This document shows positions 10,633-22,708 of a DNA stretch of 64,000 nt, one piece after another. Both the position numbers and the translations under genes were made by a program. Under the pieces are notes generated by a model. It was given only the letters and a program-made list of their open reading frames with translations, was not told where the DNA came from and searched no databases. Origin of the DNA: Endocalyx cinctus (lineage: Eukaryota; Ascomycota; Sordariomycetes; Amphisphaeriales; Apiosporaceae); NCBI GenBank assembly GCA_001600455.1, contig BCKC01000005.1:868001-932000 (forward strand), in the 5' to 3' direction. The stretch's first letter is position 1. Each line of letters begins with the position of its first letter.

Positions 10633-11457
10633 TTCTCGACCTCGATCTCGATCTCGATCTTCGTCGCAACAGCAAGGTTAGGGATAGGTCAAGGTGGCTT
10701 GATCATGGTCATATAAATTGCTAGCAGGTGGAAATACCTGAAGCGCGCAAACGAGATACGAAACTTATTTTGAGTACTTAAAGGTTTGAACCCGAACTTG
10801 AACCTTCACTTCCAAATGTTATGTGAATGGGATGGTATGGGATGGGATGGTGGGGGTGCACAAGTGGAAGTTATACGTTCTACCGTGTATGCTACTATGT
10901 CCAAGCTTTTTATTTGAGAGCTGAAGGTAAAAATATAACGTAGATTACGGCGTAAACAGGGAATAGTCAAAATATCCTTTTTAGTACATACCCTTTTTAA
11001 ACTACATACCCCGGCAGTGCGAAGCAAACTCCCTAGCTCCTAGCATTTTATGCGCAAAATATCAATAGTTGCATAATTCTTATATGGTAGAGAAGTGGTA
11101 GCTTTTACTACCGTCAAGTACTCCGTACAAAATCTATGACTGTAAAGTATAGCGTAAGAGAGAGCAAGCTATTTCTCTTCCCTTTAGCTCTTCTCTCTCT
11201 CTCTTTTTTTTTTTTAAAAAAAAAACCTTCATATAAGTCTAATTTGTTATTCTTCTAACTATGAGGATGTAAGCAGTAGTCACTTCATGTAGACGCATGG
11301 TCCTGACCACCTCCCCTTATACAGATCCACTGAACAGATGCTAAGATCCATGTAACTTTCCATTGACCCTCCCAGAGAGGATGGGCACATGAAATCTCCT
11401 CCTCAAAACTAATCATAAAAGAAAAAGAAAAAGAAGCCGTCTTAGTCAAGCCAAACT
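10633..11457. other. Intergenic region upstream of GTR1, no supported gene
   Basis: Contains a GATCTC direct repeat just upstream of GTR1 (about 10636-10660), a copy of the recurring TACTCCGTA motif at 11129-11137, and a CT-rich/T-run block at 11185-11214. No coding sequence seen. Confidence 0.4.
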
Positions 11458-12918
11458 TTAGGTGCTTCGTTTGACCATTGCTGTACCACCTTTCTTGAAT
11501 TCAGCCACATCACCTAGCACAAGAGATTTGTCCGTATGATCTTTGTTGGGGAAAGTCGTAGCTAAGACCCATCCTCCAGCTCTCAAGCTCGGTGAGGCTG
11601 TGGCGATGAATTCATACACATCGTTCACTGTCTGGCTAGTGTTAAATCGTGCCGGCAGCCGCGTGCCATCGGGCATCTGAATACGGATCATGATAGTAGG
11701 CTGTGACTCATCTACCGCGTTGCCAGCGGCTGTCGACGAACTTAAGGAAGATGGTGTTGCAGCTGCCGTACTCGATATTGCTGGCGTAGGCGGCGCCGTA
11801 GATGAAGAGGCAGCATCTCCAGGCACGGGGCTACCGAGACGGCGACCTTCGCCACCAAACGGCTTGTACTTCTTGGGCAACGGTCTGTAGTTCTCCGGGT
11901 GCTGTTCTAGTTTAACATCCAATGGCTCGTCATACCTGACATTCATGAGATGCACAGGTGCTCTACCCTGCTCAATCATGCGCAAGGCCTCGGCATTCTC
12001 CGGATCGTCGAACCGGCGAAGCTCTCCATCATCGATGCTGAACCCATCACGCCACAAGTGTAATGTTCGCTCCTGCACCTCCTCGTTCTGGGGTCGCGCA
12101 GGTCGGCTCGGTCCACGGGGATCGGGAATGGTTCTGCTTGGTGCCCCTTCACCGCCGAGAGTCTGGCCGGCACCTCGGAAAGAAGCAGACTCAGACGGAC
12201 CGGCGGGGGACGAGGCCTCGGGTCGTTGCGCATTACTAGATAGAGAGAGATACGAAGTTAGCTCAATAAACTGAACCATCACATAAAAGTTATCATTTTC
12301 GCGGTACGTCTAGAAAACGAATCAATAATTGAGAATATTACTTACCTCTGAGCTTTAGAGAGGAGGTCGTTGATTATCCGTCGCGGGTCAGAGGAGCGCT
12401 GGTTGGGGTCTTGTACGGCAAGGCCGCTCTTCTCGCCGCCGGCATAGGTATCTCGGTGTGTATCGTCTTCATCATCTTCACTGTCGTCGTCATCATGAAC
12501 ATGAGCATTTCCTCCTCCAAGAGAGCTCAAGGTAGCGAGCCCGGTCTTCTTAGGTGGTCTGCGGGATGAAGAAGCGGAGGTGGTCGGTATAGCTTGCGGG
12601 GCGGGTCGGCCGTCTAAAGTACGCGGACCTGTATATCCGGAAGGAGTAGCTTCAGAAGTCTCGTCTGCACCGGCACGAGTACCGGTAGCTTCTTGTTCAT
12701 CCTCGTCGGCAAAGAAAGATTGAACGGCTGCGGAGAGATCCCAATTGCTGGCGGAAAGATATTGGGTAGCCTGTGATTCGATTCTTTAATTTCATATGGA
12801 CAAAAAGTAGTAAAGACTGTACTAATTTGAAATATGAACATACCTGTTCGGGACCGACACCGGTCATAGCGACGAACTCGCTCGCGAGAGCGTCGTGGTT
12901 GGCAGCTTCGCTAGCCAT
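11458..12918 (-). CDS. SHP1: UBA-SEP-UBX protein, Cdc48/p97 cofactor (Shp1/p47 type)
   Basis: Substrate-recruiting cofactor of the Cdc48 AAA ATPase, involved in membrane fusion, ubiquitin-dependent degradation and Glc7 regulation. Exons 12918..12844, 12770..12346 and 12235..11458 join in frame to 425 aa. An N-terminal UBA-like helix bundle covers about 1-45 (ALASEFVAMTGVGPEQATQYL...WDLSAAVQSFF). A long acidic/Ser-rich linker follows, then the SEP domain near 225-290 (LHLWRDGFSIDDGELRRFDDPEN), a binding-site-1/SHP box FGGEGRRLG at 293-301, an Ala/Ser/Thr-rich linker, and the UBX domain near 345-424. The family's FPR-type loop appears as TTFPNKDH. Domain order is the complete p47 arrangement. 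Divergent from MIM1. Confidence 0.94.
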
Positions 12919-13649
12919 CTTGTTTCCTGTATATATCTGGCGACTACTCGAAGTATTTGATAGATTGGGGGACTGTGGAAATAGACCTCGAGCGATAACG
13001 ATGGCGAGAATGGAATGTAAAATATACCGTTTGTTTGTGGTCTCCTGGTTGCATGTATGGAGTATGAAGAGAGGATTATCTAAAGCATAAGTATGGAATG
13101 TAGTAGGCAACTCTTAACTACGTCAAGCTCTCTCCACAGTCAGACAGTGTAGGTAGGTACCTGGGTATTTACACTAGTAGACCTCAGGGAAGGTGGGGTT
13201 GATGAAGCACTGCCTACTGTGTATATGTATACTACCGACAACCTGACTGCCTACTTAGGTAAGTAGGTGATAGGTACCTTGCTCACTGAAGCTTTAACGC
13301 TTCTACCCCTCCAAACAGTGGATACTTGAAGAAAAAAAGTCCGTCATACTTAGTAAATTCATACCCTCTCTGCCTCTATGTAAATGTAGTGTTTAAGTGC
13401 ATAATACGTAATATTGGACTGCTTTAGCTTCACGTCCACGTCTACGTCCACGGGTATTGGTTCCAATTGTACTGTAGTTAGGAGCTTACCTAAGGTTATG
13501 TCCGCCCATTCGCCCATCTCGACGGACTAATTATTAACCTCAACATATAACCAGACAAAACATCTCTCTTTTTTAGTGTTCATATTTGCCATTCATTTTA
13601 ATCCTGAGATTTTGTTCATTAGTACTCGAGGTTATACATAATTGTGATT
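12919..13649. other. Divergent intergenic region rich in TACCT/AGGTA motifs
   Basis: Shared upstream region of SHP1 and MIM1. The segment 13145-13280 repeats TACCT or AGGTA several times in both orientations. No gene seen. Confidence 0.45.
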
Positions 13650-14111
13650 ATGCCATCAGAAGAAACCAATCCCCTTGCTGAGTCCGGTGTCACGATGCAT
13701 TCCGATAGCGAACAATACTCGGCCGGCGAAGATAACCTAACGTCACCTCCCTCGTCTTCTTCCTCGCCGATAATACTGTACAAGCCACCTACTATGTGGT
13801 CTATGATACGAGGTGCCGCTATCAATCTTTTTCTTCCATTTATCAACGGCATGATGCTGGGATTTGGCGAGTTGTTTGCACACGAAGCCGCCTTTAGGTT
13901 AGGTTGGGGAGGTACGAAGGTAAGTGTCTAACCCTAGACAAGCTATCTCTGCCTGAGAGAGGGTATTAGAACAATACTGACTTGGACTGTTCCTTGATCC
14001 TAGGTTTTCCCACTTTCGAGGCGAAGAGTCCATCCTATTGGGCCTGGCATTGAGATACGGGACAAACCAAGAACACAACCAGGACTCGAAGATCTTACTA
14101 GCCTGGAATAA
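13650..14111 (+). CDS. MIM1: Mitochondrial outer membrane import protein Mim1
   Basis: Part of the MIM complex, which inserts alpha-helical proteins into the mitochondrial outer membrane and assists TOM assembly. Exons 13650..13919 and 14004..14111, phase-0 intron of 84 bp, 125 aa. The N-terminal half is Ser-rich and acidic. The conserved core MIRGAAINLFLPFINGMMLGFGELFAHE (near 50-78) contains the single transmembrane helix with GxxxG-like spacing that mediates oligomerisation. The sequence after the intron starts VFPLSRRR and is a short basic tail. An in-frame GTG two codons earlier is not needed; the ATG at 13650 is used. Confidence 0.93.
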
Positions 14112-14972
14112 TTATAGTGACAAACATGTTTGATTCATTTATATCTGTATCTGTACACTATGGTTAGAGCTCGAGCATTGAACCAGCGGATCCTTAAATT
14201 TGCAGGAATCCCAGAATAAATCCCCGCCACAAGTTCATAACATAAACCCCGGATTAGTCACCATATACGAAAAGAAAATAAAGGGAAGCGAAGGGAAACC
14301 GTGACAATAAGATTAGAAGAAATAGACTTATTGGGCCTGTTTTTCTCGTTGAAAGATGGAGCAAAGGAAAAAAGTTGTTGTTATATGTGTAAATATGGCA
14401 CAGCAACTACTCCTAAGTAGGTATATATAAAGAATCAACATAACAGAAAATGTTGATCTGACTGAAAATTGCATGAAGAAAAAAATAATACCTGATAGAA
14501 GTGTCAATAAATCACTTGCTTCCTTTATTAACCTTTCATCCTTATAGGTATCTACCTGGGTAGTAGGTCTCGGATTCAATATACTTGTAGTAGAAGCTGA
14601 GCGCTCTCAAGCACTTAGTAAATAAATGCTTACCTACACTGCCTGACTACCTACCAGCCTACCTAGCAGGCCTGGGTGGCTAGGTAGGCAATACTTCATA
14701 GGTACTTAACGGTATGTATTTAAACGGGATTGTTTACCTACTAGTAACTAGTTACATCCATGGATATGGGCTAGGCACATAGGATTTTATATGTAAGCAT
14801 AGTTGATAAGGCCTGATAAGGTTCGCAATTTGTTAATCGATAATTCTTTTGACTCCATTAGAAAGAATTCTCGTGAAGAATTGGGTCAATTACCTTACCA
14901 TGAATTGGGAATTCTCTTTTTTAAGAGGAACTAGAGATTCATCAAATAATAATCATATAAAAATCACTTACA
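14112..14972. other. Intergenic region between MIM1 and OXA1
   Basis: AT-rich with a cluster of TACCT/AGGTA motifs (14545-14710) including an imperfect hairpin described separately. The OXA1 promoter presumably lies in the right part. No gene seen. Confidence 0.4.
14657..14689. repeat. Inverted repeat (hairpin) made of AGGTA/TACCT motifs
   Basis: Left arm 14657-14666 reads GCCTACCTAG and right arm 14680-14689 reads CTAGGTAGGC. The arms are perfect reverse complements of 10 bp (11 bp counting the next inner C-G pair) around a 13-base loop. Confidence 0.75.
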
Positions 14973-16633
14973 ATGTTGCCAAGTAGAGGAATCCAGACAA
15001 TAAGTAGATCCTCTGCCTCAAGGATCTCGTCATTTAATTATACAAAGGTCAGCCAGCACCTGGTCCTATTTTTTATTTTTTTTTGTCTTGATATTCATAT
15101 TGTTTCGTAACCATTATAGGCAACTCGATTCTCATCTACCTCGACTTTTCGACAATACTCGCAATCCCAGTCTTCCTTAACCCCAGCTATCCGGTTCCTC
15201 TCAAGACCAACAACGCTGAAGAACATACCTGCATCGACTTCTATCGTATCAATTGGCTCCGGTGTCTTTTCTCAACGAACCGGTGCTTCACGAAATCTGT
15301 CGTTATGGCCATGGGGTTCTAAGAAGACCGAATCAGCAGTATCATCGCCTATTCCTGATGCGGAAGCCTCGCATCTCGACACCAGGTCAGACTTGGCCCC
15401 AGGACTATCCGCCGACACCAGCAATGCCTCAACCCATACTTCCACCGAGGCGTTCCCGCCACCTTCCACCTCGACATCCGAACTAATGAGCGGGGACTTC
15501 ACCCCAGATGCCGACTTGTCATCTTCTCTTAGTAACTTCGGCTTGGAGTCGTCTATCTTGGACATCCCTGAGCAAATCGGCTATCTCAAATCCCTTGGTC
15601 TCGACTATGGTTGGGGTCCTGCGTCTATGTGCGAATGGCTACTTGAACACATTTACGTCTATACTGGTCTACCTTGGTGGGGCACCCTCATCGCCGTCTC
15701 CGCCATCTTCCGTCTTGTCCTGTTCCGTCCCTCCCTAACTGCCAGTAAACACCAGGCCCTATTAACCCGGCTCCACAGTAAACCCGAATTCGTCAAGGCA
15801 AAGAATGACATGCAAGATGCTATGTATCGAACTAAGGATCAGAGTGCTATGTTCGCGGCTCGGGCCAGGATGACAACAATGCAGAAGGAGGCGGGCATTC
15901 AGACATGGCGCCCTTTTGTCAACCTCCTTGCCGTTCCTTTCAGTTTTGGCATGTTCCGAGTCCTTAGTGGAATGGCCAACCTACCCGTCCCAAGTCTCGA
16001 GACTGGTGGTCTGGCCTGGTTTACTGATATGACCGTGGCGGATCCTCTCTTCATTCTACCGTGTCTTAACGTGGCTATGACTATCATCGCCTTTCGCGTA
16101 TGTATATTTTTTTCAACCGGTACTATTCCAACTTACTAACCTTACACATTTATTAGGCCATGAGTAGTGTCTCCGGGACATCCAATCCTCAGCAAGCCGC
16201 CATACAAAAAGGGATGCAATACGTTTTACCGCCCATGGTCTTTCTTGGTACTGCCTGGCTACCCGCTGCCACACAATGGTTCTTCGTCACTTTATCGTTC
16301 ACTACTACGTTACAATCCATGGCTTTCATGCTTCCCTCTGTTCGTAAATGGGGGGGCCTTCCTGCCCTACCTAGCCAGGCCGACCCATCAGTAGTCAACC
16401 AGACTGTTGGCGCTAAATACCGGAAGCCAACTTTAAAACCAACGGAAGATAAGGACAAAGGAATGTTGAAAGGCATGACTAATACGGTGAATACCGCCTT
16501 TGGTAGCATGGATGAGAAAACGGATTTGAGAAAGGAGGGTGACTACGAGGCCAGGCGAGCGGCCGAAGAGAGAGAGAAAACCTGGCAGAGATTGCAGCAA
16601 TCACGTGTTAATCGTGACCAGAAGAGGAGGTAA
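14973..16633 (+). CDS. OXA1: Mitochondrial inner membrane insertase Oxa1
   Basis: YidC/Oxa1/Alb3-family insertase that inserts mitochondrially encoded and some imported proteins into the inner membrane. Exons 14973..15047, 15120..16097 and 16157..16633 join in frame to 509 aa. The first ~60 residues are Ser/Arg/Thr-rich with almost no acids, a matrix-targeting presequence (MLPSRGIQTISRSSASRIS...). The insertase core begins with GLDYGWGPASMCEWLLEHIYVYTGLPWWGTL (around residue 175) and continues through ALLTRLHSKPEFVKAKNDMQDAM, FRVLSGMANLPVPSLETGGLAWFTDMT, and after intron 2 PPMVFLGTAWLPAATQWFF. A basic C-terminal tail (ribosome-binding in known Oxa1) ends in QQSRVNRDQKRR. The first intron has a weak donor (gtcagc), so the exon 1 boundary is slightly less certain. 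Confidence 0.93.
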
Positions 16634-17591
16634 TGGGAATGTATCATTGAAAAAAAAAAACAGGAAGCCCACATAATTGGGAAGATGTATTTCGATGGAA
16701 AAGGAGCAGGGAGAATCTTGGGGCTAGAACATATACTGCTGCTGAAATGTATTATAATTCGGAATCAGGGGAACGGGGGAGGATTAGAGATAAAGCCATC
16801 ACCCACATGTACATTTTCAATCGTAATGCCATTCATCGATGCAAGTACCTAGACCCCATATTCTTTTCCTTTGTTATTTGTTTGTTAGCTGCGGAATAAG
16901 AGCCGTATTGCATGCTTCGATTACTGCGAAGTTGGTAGATAAGTATTACTTAGCAGTATCTACGTATAGTAGTTGGCAGGTATTATACCTACTTAATTCT
17001 CAAATACCTATACCTACCAAGTAAATGCACCACAATGATATGGTTACTTGGCAGGGTTATATATTAATTCCGGTCCCTAGCCTCTATTAGCCGAGTTATA
17101 TCACCTAATGCGAACAGTATAGTCCCTAAGTAGGACATACGGCTTCCGGATGAATAGTAACGGCCAAAAAGGAACATACCTACATGATTATGAGGCAATA
17201 AGAGAGGGGGCGACATCAGATCCCCTCATCTGGGGAAACTACAAATAGCTAGAAGACGAGTTTATCGTGAGAGACGATCACATGTATGAATGATAAAAAC
17301 AAGAGACCGGGGGGACATTGCTATGTCACCAAATAAATGCCGAGAAGGCCACCATGATGATTGCCGTTACCCTGACAAATCGCTATTTTGGGGTGTTATA
17401 TAAGTATCTATATCACATCACATCATGCTTCCCTTTTGAAACTACAAAATGGAAACCAGTATAAACTGATCGGCTGTGTACATAATTAAGTGAGTAATAG
17501 TAAATAAGGGTATGCGTATCTATATTTGTGGCTATGGTTAGTTATTAGTTATCTCGTACATTAAATTCCAAATCGAATTTCGTACATCAAC
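16634..17591. other. Intergenic region, no supported gene
   Basis: About 0.95 kb of AT-rich DNA with further TACCT motifs near 16970-17020. Possible first-exon ATGs for the next gene are present (17450, 17534) but none is proven. Confidence 0.4.
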
Positions 17592-19245
17592 TTGCGAGCT
17601 AATGACGACGGCCTCACACAGGAATATATCCGTACCCAGTCCGCCGGTTTGATCTGCCTTGATATACTAGTCATAGGAGCTGGCCTCGGTGGCTTGTCGG
17701 TGGCGATCGCAAGCGCCCTCGCCGGTCATCGGGTGACCGTGTATGAGCAAGCGAATCAGCTGCAAGAGGTACGCGTCCCGTTTCTTCAACCTTTTCTCCT
17801 TACACTACTCATACGTACTTTGCCACAAAAAGCTCGGTGCAGGCATCCAAATCTCGCCAAACGCATCACGACTCCTGCGCGCGTGGAAGCTCGGCGACGA
17901 ATTTTGGAAAACCGTTGCCGAGATCGGACACGTCTCGCTGCGAAGATACTCCGACGGGCACGTGCTGGCCGAAAAAGAAAAATGGTGCGAATATGTGCAA
18001 TCCCGCTACGGAGCGCCGCACGTCGGCGCGCATCGCGTGGACCTGCACGCCGCGATGGCCGCGCGAGCGATAGAGCTAGGGGTCACGATACGCCTAGGCC
18101 AGCGAGTTGTAAAGGTGGATTTCGAGACGCCCGCCGTCCTTACGCAGGCCGGGAGGACGGCCAAGGCCGATTTACTCGTCGCCGCCGACGGGTTGTGGTC
18201 CGCCTGCCGATTCAACCTGCGTCGTGAAATGCCGAAGCCGACGGGCGACCTGGCGTACCGCATCGTTCTGCGAGCCGACGAGATCGCCGACCCGGAACTG
18301 CGCCGCTGGGTCGACCGGCCTCAAATCCGCATCTGGGCTGGCCCCGAGTCCCACGTCGTTATGTACTCGGTGCGCGGGGGGAGTATGTGCAACATCGTCC
18401 TGATAGTGCCGGACGACTTGCCCGAAGACGTCAGGAGGCAGGAAGGCGATACCGCCGAGATGAGGGAGCTGTTTAAAGGGTGGGATCCCGTCTTGACGAA
18501 ATTTCTAAACTTGGTAGGGAGCGTGAAAAAGTGGAAATTAATGCATCGTAAGAATTCCTTTTGGCCCTCCTCGTAGGTCTATCTTCTTGAGTGAGGGGGA
18601 ATAAGTGATATAATGGAGGTAGTGGCTGACGAGATACTCCGCTCTGCAGAGGATGAGTTAGATTCTTGGGTGAACGAAAAATCAACTATGGTATTCGTGT
18701 AAGTGAACGATAGAATATGCTCTTTTCTATATATATATATTATGTCAGCTAATCCCAGATGGGGACTTAGAGGGGACGCATGTCATCCTATGCTTCCTTA
18801 TTTGGCGCAAGGGGCTAATTCAGCCATGGAAGACGGCGCGGTCCTCGGACACGTGCTTGGCGCGATACAACGACGCGATCAACTATCACAGGCTCTCAAG
18901 ATGTACCAGAGGATCCGCAAAGCGCGTAGCGACGCTATCGTCAGAGAGACGTTTGCGCAGGTACGCACTTCCATCCATTACATTGAATATCTTTGTTATT
19001 CTTCTTCTTTCACATTTGTAATTAACATAGTGATTTGTACTCCGGGTTAGCGACGTTTCTTCCACATGCCTAATGGATTAGAACAAGAAGCTCGTGATAA
19101 AACTCTTCTTTCTACGATTGGAAACAACGAGATGAACGCGCCGTTTCCGTTTCGGTGGCTTGATCCGCAGTTCCAGCCCTGGTTGTTCGGTTATGATGCC
19201 TACGCCGAAGTCGAAGAAGCATTGAAAGAAACACCATTTCATTAA
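17592..19245 (+). CDS. FAD-dependent monooxygenase (salicylate hydroxylase-like), 5' end unresolved
   Basis: Group A flavin hydroxylase that would add oxygen to an aromatic or related substrate using NAD(P)H. Exons 17592..17768, 17833..18547, 18650..18698, 18759..18960 and 19051..19245 join in frame (about 445 codons). It has the FAD-binding LDILVIGAGLGGLSVAIASALAGHRVTVYE start, GAGIQISPNASRLL, a DG-like motif LLVAADGLWS, and the second FAD motif GDACHPMLPYLAQGANSAMEDG. What is odd: the conserved frame has no ATG before the dinucleotide fold. The nearby ATG at 17602 is in another frame. A tiny upstream exon (for example ATG at 17534, donor gttagt, acceptor cacacag before 17623) could solve this, or the gene has lost its start. 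Exon 3 is only 49 bp. Confidence 0.75.
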
Positions 19246-20866
19246 ATCGATATGTCAGCGTCATCTTTGGGCATTATATATTGGTGAAGAGGGCATAGAT
19301 AGAGGTGGGAGGTAAAAATAAGACCAGCAATCTGGCAGCCTTGGTGGAATAGTTGACACTAGGGGGAGGTTCTGCAGTAGTGTAGGAGAGAAAGAAAAAA
19401 AAAAGAGCCCCTGAATAATCAGCTTGCACGTGCGGGGTGCATCGTTAATCCTAAAGCATGGCAATTCTTCCGAATCAATACATATAGATTGAGAATTATT
19501 ATTAATTGAGTGACGGATCGTTCATAGACTCGGGTGGCGATCCGCTAGAAGCAGATAGGAGACTTTGATACACCGGCCTAACGCAGTTTTAGTATTCGTT
19601 AGGTTGACAATCAAAGCATTTTGCTTTGTTTCTATGCGGGCAACTTCTACATGTTCACTTCATTTCATTCATTCCTCTCTCTTTTCATTTCTTTCTTTTT
19701 TTCTACTTTCTTTTCTCTCTCTTCTCTTCTAGGTAGTTATGAGCTGGTGGCTGATCGCGGGATCGAGTATGGTCCAAACTTAGGTGTCAACTTTAGATTG
19801 TGAAAAGTAGACTCATCAAAGTTCCATAGAAGATAAGATTAAAAGAAGAATTATTCTGGCCTATTCATTTATCCCTTGGAGTAAGAACAATCGCGGCCAC
19901 TTACGATTAGAAGAACGTCAGCTAGGGAACTAAATGCTGTTGCTTACCACCTTCTCGACTCGTTTCCATTCACCAAACCCTGTTCAACTGGCACAAAGAG
20001 ACGGGAAAGCAGGAACTAGGTTGATTTAACGAGTCAACAGGCCCGCCACTTTATGGTTCGGTCTGTACATCAATGGGGAGACGAGTCGGTACCATGTGTA
20101 GATCCCGAACTTCAGACTGCGGAGGAAGACAACAGAGGACCAAATCCTCTGCTCAGCGGTGGCGTTTTGACTTACTCGTTAGACTCTCCACCGGGCCAAG
20201 AAACCCGTCATAGACGGATAACTCACTAGTGCGCGTGAAGTTAAATGATCTCGAGGACGAATCCCACATTCCATAGATGGGAAAATTTAAAAACCAAGGC
20301 TCATGCTACGGTAGAAAATGTTATTTGTCGGAAGGAGAATGCGAAAAAGATCGCGTTGCGTACTATTGTATATCCTTGCTGGGTACATCGATTGAGATTG
20401 GGCTACGTTTGAGTGGATCCCGTGGTAAACACTTACGTAGCGTAGCGTATCCATGGATATGCAGTGTATATAGTGGTATACTATGTAAGCCTGAACCGAA
20501 CATGCAAGGATATTCGGGCTGAATTGAAAGAAAAGAAAGAAAAAAAGATTTTTTTTTTTTTTTTCAAACGAATGGCGTGATAACATTCGGTCTCACTAGC
20601 TGCGAATAACTCTGTAGTATACTTGAATTGAGGCTTGATCGGGAAGAAAAAGGGGTAGGTAGGGGTTAGCCTAGATTGGGGGCGGTACGCTTAACAGCAC
20701 TATTAGTGATAAACACGATAGAGTGCGGGTTCTCGAACGATATTACAGTATATAACTGTACAAGTAGATTGGGATAGACGAGAAATAGAAAATTATAACC
20801 TCATAAAGAGATAGCTGCCTATCTGGCGATATTTGTTTTTTTCAAATCGGTAAATACTGGGTATTA

Positions 20867-20895
20867 ATTACCTTATTACCTTATTACCTTATTAC
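20867..20895 (+). repeat. Tandem repeat of the 8-mer ATTACCTT (about 3.5 copies)
   Basis: Perfect repetition of the unit over 29 bases in non-coding DNA. Confidence 0.8.
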
Positions 20896-21116
20896 TTAAG
20901 TACCTATATGAGATGTAACGTAGTCGATATCTACTTGTGCGATTGAATCAGATTCTCTACTCTCTACGCCACGCTACACCACTCTATTTTATACTATTAC
21001 CCTACGCTACAGTACATAGTACGGTACTTAACTTAGGTATAGTATAATGTACGGAGTAGTCGCACACGCTATCACAAAAAGATGGGGAGTGAATGTGGAT
21101 ACAATCCATATAAGCA

Positions 21117-21156
21117 GGGCTGCTGGGCTACTGGGCTGCTGGGCTGCTGGGCTGGT
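21117..21156 (+). repeat. Tandem repeat of the 8-mer GGGCTGCT (five copies, two with one change)
   Basis: Units read GGGCTGCT, GGGCTACT, GGGCTGCT, GGGCTGCT, GGGCTGGT. GC-rich island in AT-rich intergenic DNA. Confidence 0.8.
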
Positions 21157-22579
21157 GCTGGCTGATTGGGACATCCATACAATGGGAAGCGAATAAGAAA
21201 GGAAGAAAAACGCCTGACTTTTATTCCCCTGTTCTTCTTTCCCCGGTTCCTGGCGATCGGGTACATGGGTTTATGAGCTGTTCTCCACCAGAAGCTCCAT
21301 CCCAAGGCCACGCTATACCGAATAGACCTTCATCTCCTACTAGTATGACAATGCTAGGATGGCATTTCTTCTTCCATCCCGAGTTAGCTTCGAGTTATCG
21401 AGTCAAGCTCGAGTCAAAAGAACAGGTCAATTTCGACTAGTTAACGATGATAAGAGAAGTTAGAAGAAATAGAGGAAGAAATAGATTCGATATAGTTCGA
21501 TAATGTAAGGTTGCAGAGAGATGTGTCTACAGACCCCTAAACGTCAGATTGATTGAACAAAAAATATTCTTTTCCCATTCTAAATCATTCGTTCAGATCT
21601 CTCTCTTACAACTCCAAAAAAGAAAAAAAGAAGATAATTTCTCTTCTCCTGAACTGTTCCTATCTCGCGGCTTACTTTATCTTTACTCTGCTGCCATTCA
21701 ACAGATGCTTGTCTCGGGTCGAGATAACACGTCAGATTTGTGATTAAATTATTCTCTTTTTTTCCCTCTTTCTTTTTACTTTATCCAATATTGGAATAAT
21801 CATCATTTTGCCATCTTTTTCAACTCTGGGAACTTAACCTCTTGGAAATCTTACTCCCGATCCAAGTGTCATTAATCAAGTCTTGGAATTGACACGAGGG
21901 AAGAAAACGAGACGAAACACGAGAGACGGGGAAAAAGGAAAAGAGAACAATACAGGATATTGTACCCGTCTCAATTTATCTTGTTGGTTTTCTTCATTTT
22001 ATTTAAGAAGGGAATTGAACAAGGGAGCGAAGAAAAGAAAAGAGAGAAGAAAAAAAATTTACCACCGGAAAAGTTCCCCGAATCTGAGATTTGGAGAAGT
22101 AACCATTCAGGGATCATAATCACCTAAGAATAATTGGAGCACAAGGTTAATCCTCCCCCCCTTATCATCTTTATTATTTCAAAGCTTTTAACGCTCAGAA
22201 CTACACTAAAATCCCCCAATCACTTATCAGTGCATCACTATTGCATCTGTCACCCCTCGTTAACCCCTCTTCCTATTTCTCTCGTTTTGATTTTATTTTT
22301 CAAGCTTTCATTGCGTTGTTTTATAGCCCCGGACTGGAGGTTTCAAGTACTAAATAGGAAATTCTATAAGAAAAAGACTTCGACAGTGGTTATAAGAAAC
22401 AGTGGAAAGTGGATTAAAAGGCTAAGGGAAGCAAAGCTCCCAAAGTTTACTATCGTTGTTTACTATTACCACATAAACTCCGACGCCGAGCGTATTACAT
22501 ACACCTTACCACCCACACACGAGCTGACGCGATCGAACCACACCCGGAAAAGTACCATACATATTGGAAAACAATTAAG

Positions 22580-22614
<35 letters not shown>

Positions 22615-22617
22615 AAA

Positions 22618-22706
<89 letters not shown>
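22580..22706 (+). repeat. Giant poly(A) tract (33 A, short interruption, 88 A)
   Basis: A-run 22580-22612, a six-base interruption holding three C, then an uninterrupted A-run at 22619-22706. It lies 205 bp upstream of the URC4 start codon. Confidence 0.95.

Positions 22707-22708
<2 letters not shown>

Noticed and set aside
10783..10801. B-box-like GGGTTCAAACC on the minus strand
   Set aside because: No A box at a fitting distance and no cloverleaf can be folded.
19621..19803. 60-codon Phe/Ser-rich frame
   Set aside because: Arises from a CT/T-rich tract and has no homologous pattern.
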